DNA of 64,000 nt, taken from positions 1,603,501 to 1,667,500 of the forward strand of contig NZ_FXYE01000002.1 in NCBI RefSeq assembly GCF_900184935.1. The letters are read 5' to 3'. The stretch is from Actibacterium lipolyticum. GTDB lineage: Bacteria > Pseudomonadota > Alphaproteobacteria > Rhodobacterales > Rhodobacteraceae. Shown one piece after another: positions 29,440 to 38,019 of this stretch. Position 1 is the first letter of the stretch; the number at the start of each line of letters is the position of its first letter. The position numbers and the translations under genes were made by a program. Below the pieces are notes generated by a model. It saw nothing but the letters and a program-made list of their open reading frames with translations, did no database searches and was not told where the DNA came from.

Positions 29440-30996
29440 TCACAGTGTTGCGCCTGAAACCGCCAAAGTGCTGCTGGGCGAAAGGCCCGGGTTCGGCTGC
29501 GCCATACTGAAGGCCGCAAGCGTTGCACCGCCTGCGATCGGCGTTAACTGGCAAGTCAGGGTTTCACCGTTGGGCAGTGTAAGGTCCGTGCGCCACCGTT
29601 GGCGCAATTGCCGCCCGGTTATGAAATCCTGCATGTGGCTCCATGCGGGCGCAGGGCCGAATTTCTGCTGCCAAAGCTGAACCGAGTCGTGAATGCCAAC
29701 CTCGCCCAATGTCAGGCATGGATCGCTTCCCCACAATTCGGCATAGGCGTTGTTCGACATCGTCAAAACCCCAGCCGAGGAGAAGACGGCCATCGCCTCA
29801 TCAAGGCTGTCGAAGACGGCTTGGCCGACCTCCAATTCTGCGCGGAAGCGGCGGGTTAGGGACACTTCCGAACTGATGTCTTCGAACATGAACGCAACAG
29901 CCCCATCGGGATGCGGGCGGCCCGCCACGCGGTAGGTTTGCCCAGATGGCAGCGTCCATGTTTCCTCAAACACGCCGCTGGCGGCATCTTGTTCCAGCGC
30001 GGTCATCTTTTGCCGCCAGGTTTTGTAATCTTTCGGTTCCGGGATCATCTGCTTTTCACGCAGCCGATCAAGGAACGCAAACAACGTTGGGCGCGCGGTC
30101 AGAAACTCTGGCTCTAGCAGGCACAGGTCAATCAGGGCGGGGTTGAACATCACCAGATGACGGGACCGGTTGAAAATCGCCAGCCCGGTTGGCAGGTGCG
30201 CAAAGGTTTTGGTTAGCGTTTGCACGAAATTGCGCAGACTAGCCTCGGCGTGGACGGTCGCATCGGCGGGAAGGCCAAAGAACATCGGTTGTTCGCCGCC
30301 GGTGCCAGCCATGCAATCAAACCAATGCGTTTCGCCACTGGGCAGCGTGATCGAAAGGCGGCGCGGTTCAAGGCCATCGGTTTTGAACAGGTGGGGCAGG
30401 GGCCAGACCAGTGTTTCGCCGTCTTCCAACGTTTCGCGCACAAGGTTCAGATATGCGTTGTTGGCCCAGCTTACCCCATTGCTACTGTCAAGTTGCCAGG
30501 CCAACGCGGGGACTTGGCTGGCGACCCGCTGTAGAACGGAAAGCTCTGAATTTAGGGCCGCAAGGCTTTGTTGATCTATCGCGGCGTTGTCTTCGGCTGT
30601 TTGGGGGTCGATCAGCGCAATACGAAGGGTTTCACCAAGCGCGCGAATGCGCAGCTGCGCCGCGCCGGATGCTTCGTCCAAAACGACGGCACCGTGTTCG
30701 GCCACTGTTTTCAGTTGCGCCAGATAGTCGGGAAAACGAGGTGTCAAAAGCGCCGACAGCTTATCCCATTCGGGCAATTCTGTTGGCGCGCCCTCCAAAA
30801 GCTTCTGCGCACGTGGGGTGGCGTCAATCAGGTGTTCTTCGTCGAATAGGAAAACGGTGTCTTCACCCTGAGCGTCTGTCGCGGCGATGGGCGGAAGGCG
30901 TGGCGTTCCAAACCGGGTGAGCACGTATAACGCCGTCACTGCCGTAAAAAGCGACGACCCCAGCAGGACAAGCACGATACCCCAGTCGAAACCCAT
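29440..30996 (-). CDS. PAS-domain membrane protein, DivL-like, without histidine kinase domains
   Basis: A 518-residue protein with one N-terminal membrane helix (about 4-25) and at least three PAS-like segments: about residues 165-245 (PALAWQLDSSNGVSWANNAY), 255-360 (LPTGLAIFNRSRHLVMFNPAL) and 385-490 (FDSLDEAMAVFSSAGVLTMSNNAY). No H-box, N-box or G-box of a histidine kinase follows; the protein ends after the last PAS. In Caulobacter, divL lies in front of tsaE, and DivL controls the CckA-ChpT-CtrA relay; shorter kinase-less DivL forms are known in Rhodobacterales. Position, PAS content and a CtrA box upstream make DivL the best guess. The ATG has no strong Shine-Dalgarno. Confidence 0.75.
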   Translation of the reverse strand: MGFDWGIVLVLLGSSLFTAVTALYVLTRFGTPRLPPIAATDAQGEDTVFLFDEEHLIDATPRAQKLLEGAPTELPEWDKLSALLTPRFPDYLAQLKTVAEHGAVVLDEASGAAQLRIRALGETLRIALIDPQTAEDNAAIDQQSLAALNSELSVLQRVASQVPALAWQLDSSNGVSWANNAYLNLVRETLEDGETLVWPLPHLFKTDGLEPRRLSITLPSGETHWFDCMAGTGGEQPMFFGLPADATVHAEASLRNFVQTLTKTFAHLPTGLAIFNRSRHLVMFNPALIDLCLLEPEFLTARPTLFAFLDRLREKQMIPEPKDYKTWRQKMTALEQDAASGVFEETWTLPSGQTYRVAGRPHPDGAVAFMFEDISSEVSLTRRFRAELEVGQAVFDSLDEAMAVFSSAGVLTMSNNAYAELWGSDPCLTLGEVGIHDSVQLWQQKFGPAPAWSHMQDFITGRQLRQRWRTDLTLPNGETLTCQLTPIAGGATLAAFSMAQPNPGLSPSSTLAVSGATL

Positions 30997-31050
30997 TTTG
31001 CTTAACCATTTCTTTCCAAGTTCTTGAGCTTCAGTTTTTGGACAGAAAGG

Positions 31051-31065
31051 TTAAGCGCCGGTTAA
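31051..31065 (-). promoter_or_regulatory. CtrA-type binding site upstream of the DivL-like gene
   Basis: TTAA-gcgccgg-TTAA is an exact match to the CtrA recognition pattern TTAA-N7-TTAA. It lies 55 bases before the start of the PAS gene in the short gap after regB, where the promoter must be. Confidence 0.55.
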
Positions 31066-31077
31066 CTATACGGATCC

Positions 31078-32478
31078 TTAGCTTTGGAAGGGCTGGTTTT
31101 CACCCAATGCAAGGCCTGCGGTTTTCGGATCAGGCGTGATGGCCGCACGTGGCCAGACCACCTCGACCACGGCGCCGCAGCGTTCCGGGCGCTTTGTGCT
31201 TTCTTCAAACGGATCATACCCGTTGGCAAAGCTAAGTTCGGCGCCGGATCGTTCAAGCAGCGTTTTGGCAATGAAAAGGCCAAGCCCCATGCCTTCGTAT
31301 TCGGGGCGCTTTTCCTTATCGCGCGGGCTGCGACGGCGGCGCATGAACGGATCACCGATGCGCGCCAGAACGTGGGGTGAATAGCCCGCGCCGTCATCCA
31401 TGATCCGCACGCTGATTTTGTCGTCGGACCACTGCGCCTCGATCCAGACGTTTTCGGCGGCGAAATCCACTGCGTTTTGCACGAGGTTGCGTAGACCGTG
31501 AATGATTTCCGGGCGGCGTTCGATGCTGGGTTCCCGTGGATCGCTGCCAGCGGCGGCGGCAATTTCGAAATGCACGGTTTTGCCCCTGTCCTGATGGGGT
31601 TCGGCTGCTTCGCTGACGACATTCGCCAAGGGGGCGATGCGCATCTGCAAATCGTCTTTGCCCGCCCGCCCCATAGAGCGCAGGATGTCGCGGCACCGAT
31701 CAGCCTGTTCACGGATCAACGCCGCGTCGTCGCGTTGTTCCGGGTTATCGCCCAGTTCCTCCATCAGTTCGCTGCTGACAAGTTTGATCGTGGCCAATGG
31801 CGTGCCAAGTTCATGCGCAGCGGCCGCCACGACGCCGCCAAGGTCCGTCAGCTTTTGCTCGCGCCCCAATGCCATTTGTGTGGCCAGCAGCGCGTCGGAC
31901 ATGGAGTTAATTTCAGACATCACGCGGCCCGCGTAAATCGCCAGAAATGCGACCCCGATCAGGATGGCGACCCAAAAGCCAAACAAGAAGATATCGGGCA
32001 GCCGCTGAACCTCGCCCATGGCGTCGCGCAGCGGTACGTGAACAAAGGCGACGAACGTCATCAACGTTGCGGCGGACAGCCCCAACAACAGCGTCGAACG
32101 AAGCCGAAGCGCCGTCGCAGAAATGGTAACGGGCGTCAGGATCAACAGCGCGAATGGGTTGTTCAAACCACCTGTCAGGAACAGCAGAAACGCCAGCTGC
32201 GAAGCATCGAACAAAAGCATCAGCGTGGCCTCTTCTTCCGACAGACGCTTGTTTTCGGGGTAAATGAAGATCGCAAGTAGGTTCGCGATTACGGCGGTGC
32301 CAATCGCCAAAAAGCACATGCCAAGCGGCAACTGTAGCCCAAGCGTGTTTTGTGCGATGGTGATGGCAACGATTTGCCCGGTAATGGCGACCCAGCGCAG
32401 CAAGATCAGCGTGCGAAGCCTGACCCATTGGCTGCGTTCGCCGGGGCTTAGAATGCCGATGTTCCCGCGGTCTGTCAT
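31078..32478 (-). CDS. regB: redox sensor histidine kinase RegB/PrrB (ActS)
   Basis: RegB senses the ubiquinone pool and cysteine redox state and phosphorylates RegA to control respiratory, and in some species photosynthetic, genes. The 466-residue protein has six N-terminal membrane helices, the conserved quinone-site heptapeptide GGLNNPF at 103-109, the H-box AHELGTPL with H222, and the redox-active cysteine C262 in QADRCRDIL. The kinase domain ends with GYSPHV and GMGLGLFIAKTLLERSGA. ATG 32478 is preferred over a GTG-rich upstream extension. It diverges from senC, and regA follows senC, the usual locus order. Confidence 0.95.
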   Translation of the reverse strand: MTDRGNIGILSPGERSQWVRLRTLILLRWVAITGQIVAITIAQNTLGLQLPLGMCFLAIGTAVIANLLAIFIYPENKRLSEEEATLMLLFDASQLAFLLFLTGGLNNPFALLILTPVTISATALRLRSTLLLGLSAATLMTFVAFVHVPLRDAMGEVQRLPDIFLFGFWVAILIGVAFLAIYAGRVMSEINSMSDALLATQMALGREQKLTDLGGVVAAAAHELGTPLATIKLVSSELMEELGDNPEQRDDAALIREQADRCRDILRSMGRAGKDDLQMRIAPLANVVSEAAEPHQDRGKTVHFEIAAAAGSDPREPSIERRPEIIHGLRNLVQNAVDFAAENVWIEAQWSDDKISVRIMDDGAGYSPHVLARIGDPFMRRRRSPRDKEKRPEYEGMGLGLFIAKTLLERSGAELSFANGYDPFEESTKRPERCGAVVEVVWPRAAITPDPKTAGLALGENQPFQS

Positions 32479-32569
32479 AGCACCTGTTCCCTGTGGCAAG
32501 CTGTTCCCTTGTATATCCCGGTCAGACGCGGGATCAATGCGCCGCTATATGCTTACATGGAGAGATCGA

Positions 32570-33202
32570 ATGACCCGCCTTTCAGCCATCCTGTCTGCCG
32601 TCGCCGTTGTGGCCCTGTTGGCGGTCGCGGTGGTGTTTGCCCTTCGCCCCGATAGTGAGGGCGACAAATATGCCCAGTGCCGTGGCATGCAGGTTGCAGG
32701 TGGGACAGCCAGCATCGGCGGGCCATTCACGCTGATTGATGAAACCGGCCAAACGGTGACCGACACGGATGTGATCACCAAGCCGTCACTGCTTTACTTT
32801 GGCTACACATTCTGCCCGGATGTGTGCCCGTTGGACAATGCGCGCAATGCCGAAGCGGTCTCTATTCTGGACGAGCGTGGCTATGACGTTAATCCGGTTT
32901 TCATCACGATCGACCCAGCCCGTGACACACCCGAGGTGATGGGCGAATTTTCGGACTATATGCATGAAAAGATGATCGGCCTGTCGGGCTCACCCGAACA
33001 GATCAAAGCCGTGTCACAAGCATACCGGACCTATTACGCCAAACGACAGACCGAGGATGAAGAGTTCTATCTGATGGATCATTCGACGTTCACCTACCTC
33101 GTCTTTCCGGGGGAAGGGTTCATCGACTATTTCCGCCGCGAAGAAACGCCAGAGCAGATGGCAGACCGCGTCACCTGTTTCATTGACGCATCAAAAAACT
33201 AA
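32570..33202 (+). CDS. senC: SCO1/SenC (PrrC) family copper protein
   Basis: SCO proteins are membrane-anchored thioredoxin-fold proteins that deliver copper to the CuA or CuB site of cytochrome oxidases; SenC/PrrC also modulates RegB signalling. The 210-residue protein has an N-terminal membrane anchor (about 5-25) and copper ligands C82 and C86 in FCPDVCP, with distal H171 in MDHSTF. ITIDPARDTPEVM is the family's conserved block. ATG 32570 is chosen because upstream sequence overlaps regB in antisense. It sits between divergent regB and co-directional regA. Confidence 0.95.
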   Translation: MTRLSAILSAVAVVALLAVAVVFALRPDSEGDKYAQCRGMQVAGGTASIGGPFTLIDETGQTVTDTDVITKPSLLYFGYTFCPDVCPLDNARNAEAVSILDERGYDVNPVFITIDPARDTPEVMGEFSDYMHEKMIGLSGSPEQIKAVSQAYRTYYAKRQTEDEEFYLMDHSTFTYLVFPGEGFIDYFRREETPEQMADRVTCFIDASKN

Positions 33203-33282
33203 GGCACGGGGTAATTTGACCCATGCCACAGAACGCCCTAGAACGTTTCTAACGTATACCAAGACATTCAGGAGTGTGCGCA

Positions 33283-33837
33283 ATGGCGGACGGTGAGTCT
33301 CAGGATATCGGTGAAGACAAGTCCCTTCTGCTTGTCGATGATGACGAGCCGTTTCTGCGGCGATTGGCACGGGCCATGGAAAAGCGCGGGTTTGAACCTG
33401 AAATGGCTGAATCCGTTGCTGCGGGTAAGGCCATTGCCACCGCACGCCCCCCGGCTTTTGCGGTTGTCGATCTGCGCCTCGAAGATGGTAACGGCCTGGA
33501 TGTTGTCGAAGTGCTGCGTGAAAAGCGCCCAGATGCGCGGATCGTTGTTTTGACGGGTTACGGCGCCATTGCCACGGCTGTTGCTGCGGTGAAAATGGGC
33601 GCGACTGATTACCTGTCTAAGCCCGCTGACGCGAATGACATCACCGCCGCGCTTCTTGCGCCGGGCGATGCGTTGCCGCCGCCGCCTGAAAACCCCATGT
33701 CCGCGGATCGTGTGCGGTGGGAACATATTCAGCGCGTGTATGAACTGTGTGACCGCAACGTTTCTGAAACGGCGCGTCGATTGAACATGCATCGCCGTAC
33801 GCTTCAGCGTATTCTGGCCAAGCGAAGCCCTCGATAA
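33283..33837 (+). CDS. regA: response regulator RegA/PrrA (ActR)
   Basis: RegA is the DNA-binding partner of RegB. The 184-residue protein has a receiver domain with LLVDDDEP, phospho-acceptor D63 in VVDLRLEDG, and the lysine of LSKPAD, then the four-proline linker PPPP, and a Fis-type helix-turn-helix SETARRLNMHRRTLQRIL, which is nearly invariant in this family. ATG 33283 is spaced eight bases from AGGAG; the GTG at 33274 overlaps that sequence. It lies 80 bases after senC. Confidence 0.96.
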   Translation: MADGESQDIGEDKSLLLVDDDEPFLRRLARAMEKRGFEPEMAESVAAGKAIATARPPAFAVVDLRLEDGNGLDVVEVLREKRPDARIVVLTGYGAIATAVAAVKMGATDYLSKPADANDITAALLAPGDALPPPPENPMSADRVRWEHIQRVYELCDRNVSETARRLNMHRRTLQRILAKRSPR

Positions 33838-33868
33838 CGGGTAAGCCGTCAGAGAGAGCATTGTTTGT

Positions 33869-34996
33869 ATGAGTAACGAAAGCGCGACCATTCCCAACCC
33901 AGACGGCGGTTGGTCAACGGAAATCGTGACCATTCGGGATGCGATTGTCATGCCGCCCGAAATCTCCAAGATGCGGCAGCCTGCCGGTGTTTTGCACCGC
34001 GATGGCAGCTATTGCGCCCATGCGGCGCTGTGGCGTGGCAAGAAGCCGATCACGTTAGAACCCTCTATGCCGACGGGGCCTTTGCCGCGTCTAGAGGGGC
34101 GTTGGTTGTGGGGTGGCCTTCTGTGGGCGCATTTCGGGCACTTCCTTGCGGAAAGCACGGCCCGTCTGTGGGCGCTTGATTACGAAGGCGGCAAGTTCGA
34201 CGGTGTTTTGTTCATCCCCAAACGCCCGCGTCTGGGCGAACAGATCCAACCGTTTCATCGCGATTACCTTGACATGATGGGTTGCAACCTTCCGATCCGC
34301 GTCATGGCGGAACCCGGCGAGGTGGAAGAACTGATCGTGCCGGGGCAGGGGTTCGGCCTTGGCGAAATTTCCGCCGGAACAGAGGCCTATCGCGCCTCAA
34401 TCCACAAACGGTTCGGGGCCGATGTTCCTGCTGACGGGCCAGATCGGCTTTATGTGTCACGCTCCGAGCTGGGTCTTGGCAAGGGCGGTTTGCTGGGCGA
34501 AGTGACGCTGGAAGAAAAGCTGGCCGAGCAGGGATACGAAATCTTCCACCCGCAAAAGCACGACATGAAAACGCAGGTTGCCCGGTATAAGGCTGCGAAA
34601 CAGATTATCGCGGGCGACGGGTCGGCGCTGCATCTGTTTGCGATGGTCGGCCGTCCGGATCAGCAGGTCGCGGTGGTTTTGCGCCGGTCGTCGAATGTTG
34701 TGGATAACCTGATCAACCACCTAACCCATTTTTGCGAACGAGAGCCCATCGTGCTTGATGCGTTGGCCCGCGAATGGGTGCCGCAATTCAAGCAACGTTC
34801 CAGCCGGTTGTCGTTTGGCGAACTGCACTTGCCCCGCCTTCAGCGTAAATTGGTGCGATCTGGCTTTATCGAACGGCGCGAACCTTGGCGTCCGCTGAGC
34901 GATGAAGACAGAAACGCTATTTTCGCCGAAAAGGGCCTGACGGGCGACCGTGCCTTTGTGGAAGGTACGGCGATCGTGAAGCGTAACAAAAAGTAA
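33869..34996 (+). CDS. glycosyltransferase family 61 protein (DUF563)
   Basis: A 375-residue protein with the GT61 region: HFGHFLAESTARLWAL at about 90-105, RLYVSRSELGLGKGG with the conserved arginine, EVTLEEKLAEQGYEIFHPQK, and AKQIIAGDGSALHLFAM. These match the DUF563/GT61 domain common in Rhodobacterales, thought to act on surface or capsular glycans; acceptor and donor are unknown. The gene starts 31 bases after regA, so co-transcription is possible though no functional link is evident. It converges on the LysR gene with eight bases between stops. Confidence 0.82.
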   Translation: MSNESATIPNPDGGWSTEIVTIRDAIVMPPEISKMRQPAGVLHRDGSYCAHAALWRGKKPITLEPSMPTGPLPRLEGRWLWGGLLWAHFGHFLAESTARLWALDYEGGKFDGVLFIPKRPRLGEQIQPFHRDYLDMMGCNLPIRVMAEPGEVEELIVPGQGFGLGEISAGTEAYRASIHKRFGADVPADGPDRLYVSRSELGLGKGGLLGEVTLEEKLAEQGYEIFHPQKHDMKTQVARYKAAKQIIAGDGSALHLFAMVGRPDQQVAVVLRRSSNVVDNLINHLTHFCEREPIVLDALAREWVPQFKQRSSRLSFGELHLPRLQRKLVRSGFIERREPWRPLSDEDRNAIFAEKGLTGDRAFVEGTAIVKRNKK

Positions 34997-35004
34997 ACCG
35001 CAGC

Positions 35005-35880
35005 TTAGAGTTCCGATTTCAACCAACGGACAAAGGTTTTCTGTGCTGGCTTAACGATACCCGGTCGCGACACCAGAAAATACGCAGGTGTCTTTTCGCA
35101 TTTGGAATGGACCAGATTTAACCGCCCCTCGTGAAGGTCTTTTTCCCCCAGCGCTTCAAGCTCCACGTAAAGGCCATAGCCCTGACGCGCGGCTGCAATT
35201 GCAAGCTCTTCGGTTGGAATGAAATTGATGTTCAAGGCATCGGTGTCCATCCCCAACCCTTTGAGCCACGCAAGCGGTTCAGGCCGGTTCGGTTCCATCA
35301 CCCACGGCATCTTTTCCATCTCGGCAATTGTTGGCGTTTTGCCTTGCAAAAGTTCCGGCGCCGCGACGATCATGTAGCCCGCAGGGATAAAATATTCAGA
35401 CTGAAGCCCGGGCCAATCACCCGCACCGAACCGAATGGCCAGATCCATCCCATCGCGCCGCATATCAACGATGCGCCGGTCAGGATGCAGGGAAATAGGT
35501 GTGTCCGGATGCTCTTTCCAGAAGCGGCCAAGCCGGGGCATCAGCCATTGCGTGGCAAACGCCGGCGTAAGCGAGATTTTCAAAGGCTGCGCCGCGTCGC
35601 GGTCACGTATGTCCAGAACACCAGCTTTGATGGTTTCAAACCCATCACGAAGGGCCTCGGCCAATTGCGCACCGTCAGCCGTCAGGGCCATTGTGCGCCC
35701 ATCCCGGTAAACAAGCCCGACGCCCAAATCTTCTTCAAGTGCGCGCACCTGTTGGGAAATCGCGGCGTGGGTGACGTTCAGTTCGCGCGCGGCGGCGCTG
35801 AAACTTTCCAACCGCGCCGTCGCTTCAAACGCGCGCAGGGCAGTCAGCGAAGGTATTGTGCGCCAGTCCAATTCGACCAC
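35005..35880 (-). CDS. LysR family transcriptional regulator (GcvA-like)
   Basis: The 291-residue protein has an N-terminal winged helix-turn-helix (about 10-70: LTALRAFEATARLESFSAAARELNVT in family form, HAAISQQVRALEEDLGVGLVYRD) and a C-terminal effector domain with LAIRFGAGDWPGL, typical of the GcvA-like branch. The effector is unknown. It diverges from a 50-codon gene across a 98-base gap that contains a small palindrome AGCGA-tacc-TCGCT at 35920-35933, so that gene or lysR itself is the likely target. Confidence 0.9.
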   Translation of the reverse strand: MVELDWRTIPSLTALRAFEATARLESFSAAARELNVTHAAISQQVRALEEDLGVGLVYRDGRTMALTADGAQLAEALRDGFETIKAGVLDIRDRDAAQPLKISLTPAFATQWLMPRLGRFWKEHPDTPISLHPDRRIVDMRRDGMDLAIRFGAGDWPGLQSEYFIPAGYMIVAAPELLQGKTPTIAEMEKMPWVMEPNRPEPLAWLKGLGMDTDALNINFIPTEELAIAAARQGYGLYVELEALGEKDLHEGRLNLVHSKCEKTPAYFLVSRPGIVKPAQKTFVRWLKSEL

Positions 35881-35978
35881 CTGTAAGTTTGGCTAACATA
35901 TCTGAAATATCCCTGACTCAGCGATACCTCGCTTTCAATTTATACACGAGGGGCAACAGAGATTAAGGAGTTTTAGAA

Positions 35979-36131
35979 ATGTTGACCCTACTTTCAAATG
36001 CAATGATGATCGCCAGCCGGATGGACGATCCGACCTTCCACAATGATCTGCGCCACCGGAACGATCCAGCAAAGGAAGAACATCGCCGCAAAAGCGCACG
36101 TATCTGGGGGCTGATCGCGGGCCTGCGTTAA
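35979..36131 (+). CDS. small hypothetical protein, 50 residues
   Basis: ATG 35979 is preceded at about nine bases by TAAGGAG, one of the better ribosome-binding sites in the window. The frame runs 50 codons to TAA at 36129: MLTLLSNAMMIASRMDDPTF, then a polar HNDLRHRNDPAKEEHRRKSA and a short hydrophobic end RIWGLIAGLR. It diverges from a LysR regulator, and its stop codon shares TTAA with the stop of the convergent HD-domain gene. I do not recognise the family. The basic middle and hydrophobic ends would suit a small membrane- or protein-binding peptide, but this is a guess. Confidence 0.6.
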   Translation: MLTLLSNAMMIASRMDDPTFHNDLRHRNDPAKEEHRRKSARIWGLIAGLR

Positions 36132-36745
36132 GTGCGCTTCGGTTTGGATGACAATTCCGCCAACAGCGCCTGGTGACGCGCGGTGTATTCTGCGCGCACC
36201 TCTACTGGCGGTCTTAGACGAATGCCCAGCCCTTCAATCAGGTCTGGTTTTGGCTTTCCAAAGAATTTGTCCGCCTCGGCGTGTGTGAAACCGGCAATCT
36301 GTGTCGCCTCAAGCCACGCTGAAACCCGGTCGGCCCGTTTGATCTGTTTCTTGACGGAAACAGGCACCGCCGCAGGAAGGCCGAACCGGATGTGAATTGC
36401 GCTGCTCAGGCGGTCATCCAGTTCACCGTAACCGGGCCCCACCGATGCCTTAACCGGTGAAATCATATCGCCAATCACATATTCAGGCGCGTCATGCAGC
36501 AGCGCGGCCAGCCGCCACTTGATCGGGGCATCGGGCACGATCCGAGCGTAAAGCTGTTCAACCAACAAAGAGTGTTCAGCGACCGAATAGGGAAAATCGC
36601 CCTTCGTCTGCCCGTTCCAACGCGCGACAAACGCCAAGCCGTGGGCGATATCCTCAATCTCTATGTCGACTGGGGTAGGGTCCAGCAGATCAAGCCGTCG
36701 GCCCGAAAGCATTCGTTGCCATGCGCGCGGTTGGGTCTTGGGCAT
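36128..36745 (-). CDS. HD-domain hydrolase (YfbR-like)
   Basis: A 205-residue HD-superfamily metal-dependent phosphohydrolase. H58 lies in VAEHSLLVEQ, and the HD pair H84-D85 in LAALLHDAPEYVIGDMISPVK; a later aspartate is in KRADRVSAWLEAT. The layout resembles 5'-nucleotidase YfbR-like proteins, but the substrate is not certain. An ATG at 36790 would add 15 residues; ATG 36745 has AGGA at a better distance and starts MPKTQPRAWQRML, which fits the family better. It converges on the small gene at 35979. Confidence 0.82.
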   Translation of the reverse strand: MPKTQPRAWQRMLSGRRLDLLDPTPVDIEIEDIAHGLAFVARWNGQTKGDFPYSVAEHSLLVEQLYARIVPDAPIKWRLAALLHDAPEYVIGDMISPVKASVGPGYGELDDRLSSAIHIRFGLPAAVPVSVKKQIKRADRVSAWLEATQIAGFTHAEADKFFGKPKPDLIEGLGIRLRPPVEVRAEYTARHQALLAELSSKPKRT

Positions 36746-36833
36746 TGTCACCGTCCTGTGCTTGTCATCACTGGAATATGAAATGCCCATCCAAAGGTAA
36801 ACCGGGCAGCGCGTTTGCCCGCCCGGCCCTTGA

Positions 36834-37862
36834 TCAGATTTTCAGAACAATCCGGCCATCAATCTGCCCGGCGCGCATTTTGTCAAAGATCGCGTTGATG
36901 TTGTCCAAGCTGTCCCATGTGAAATGAGATTTCACCAACCCTTCGCCTGCAAAGGCAAGGCTTTCGTTCAGGTCATTGCGCGTGCCGACGATTGATCCGC
37001 GCACGGTGATGCCTTTCAGAACAACTTCGAAAATTGGCAGAGGGAAGTCGCCGGGTGGCAGGCCAACCAGCGAAAGCGTGCCGCCCTTACGCATCATCCC
37101 GACCGCTTGGCCGAACGCGGCATTCGACACAGCCGTCACAAGCGCACCGTGAACACCGCCCAGATGGGTTTGGATTTCCTTCACGGCGTCTTCTTTTGTC
37201 GCGTTAAAGGTCAGGTCTGCGCCAAGGGCTTTGGCCAGCTGAAGCTTGTCATCATGCACGTCGATCGCGACCACATGCAGGCCCATCGCCTTGGCGTATT
37301 GCACGGCGATATGGCCCAAGCCGCCGATGCCCGAAATCGCAACCCAATCACCGGGTTTCGTATCGGTCATTTTCAGACCCTTATAAACGGTAACCCCGGC
37401 ACAGAGGATTGGCGCGGCCCCGCCAAAATCCAGCCCGTCGGGAAGCTTGCCAACATAGCCTGCTTCGGCCTGAACATATTCGGCATAGCCGCCGTTGACG
37501 GTGTAGCCGGTCATCGACTGTGAATCGCACAGCGTTTCCCACCCGCCGACGCAATGTTCGCACCGGCCGCACGCGGAATGGAGCCACGGCACCCCGATCC
37601 TGTCACCCTCTTTCAGATGCGTGACGCCAGCACCAACAGCGGCGATTTCACCCACACCTTCGTGGCCGGGAATAAAGGGCGCGGTGGGCTTAACCGGCCA
37701 ATCGCCTTCGGCGGCGTGCAAATCGGTGTGGCAAACGCCCGACGCGCGCACGCGCATCAGTACTTGGCCGGGGCCGACTTCGGGCACCGGAACTTCGCGA
37801 ATTTCCAACGGCGCCTTAAGCGATGGAACGACGGCGGCTTTCATAGTCTTGGGAAGTGACAT
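36834..37862 (-). CDS. adhP: zinc-dependent alcohol dehydrogenase (AdhP-like)
   Basis: A 342-residue medium-chain dehydrogenase. Catalytic zinc ligands are C44 (GVCHTDLH) and H67-E68 (GHEGVGE). Structural zinc is held by C98, C101, C104 and C112 ([16 protein letters not shown]). NAD is bound by [14 protein letters not shown]. The close match to AdhP-type ethanol-active enzymes suggests oxidation of short primary alcohols or reduction of aldehydes, though the physiological substrate is not shown. TTG 37871 could extend it by three residues, but ATG 37862 with an upstream AGGA is preferred. It diverges from ahcY. Confidence 0.9.
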   Translation of the reverse strand: MSLPKTMKAAVVPSLKAPLEIREVPVPEVGPGQVLMRVRASGVCHTDLHAAEGDWPVKPTAPFIPGHEGVGEIAAVGAGVTHLKEGDRIGVPWLHSACGRCEHCVGGWETLCDSQSMTGYTVNGGYAEYVQAEAGYVGKLPDGLDFGGAAPILCAGVTVYKGLKMTDTKPGDWVAISGIGGLGHIAVQYAKAMGLHVVAIDVHDDKLQLAKALGADLTFNATKEDAVKEIQTHLGGVHGALVTAVSNAAFGQAVGMMRKGGTLSLVGLPPGDFPLPIFEVVLKGITVRGSIVGTRNDLNESLAFAGEGLVKSHFTWDSLDNINAIFDKMRAGQIDGRIVLKI

Positions 37863-37940
37863 TTGGAGCAATCCTGATCAACAAATCCATGCCATGACGC
37901 ATCACAGGATTCGCCGTTGCTGGCTTTGATCTTCCTCAAC

Positions 37941-37967
37941 GTTTCGGGGGCAAACCATTGCCCGAAC
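37941..37967 (+). promoter_or_regulatory. imperfect hairpin in the ahcY leader
   Basis: GTT-CGGG-CAA pairs with TTG-CCCG-AAC around the loop ACCA, with two bulges, about 53 bases before the ahcY start. No known riboswitch consensus was recognised. It could be a leader structure or chance. Confidence 0.2.
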
Positions 37968-38019
37968 CCAATGTCCCTGTTATCTGCCACCTTAAATACG
38001 AATTCCGCAGGAGACGGAC

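Noticed and set aside
37863-38019. SAH or SAM/SAH riboswitch upstream of ahcY
   Set aside because: An imperfect hairpin is present at 37941-37967, but I could not align the region to the conserved core of a known SAH riboswitch.
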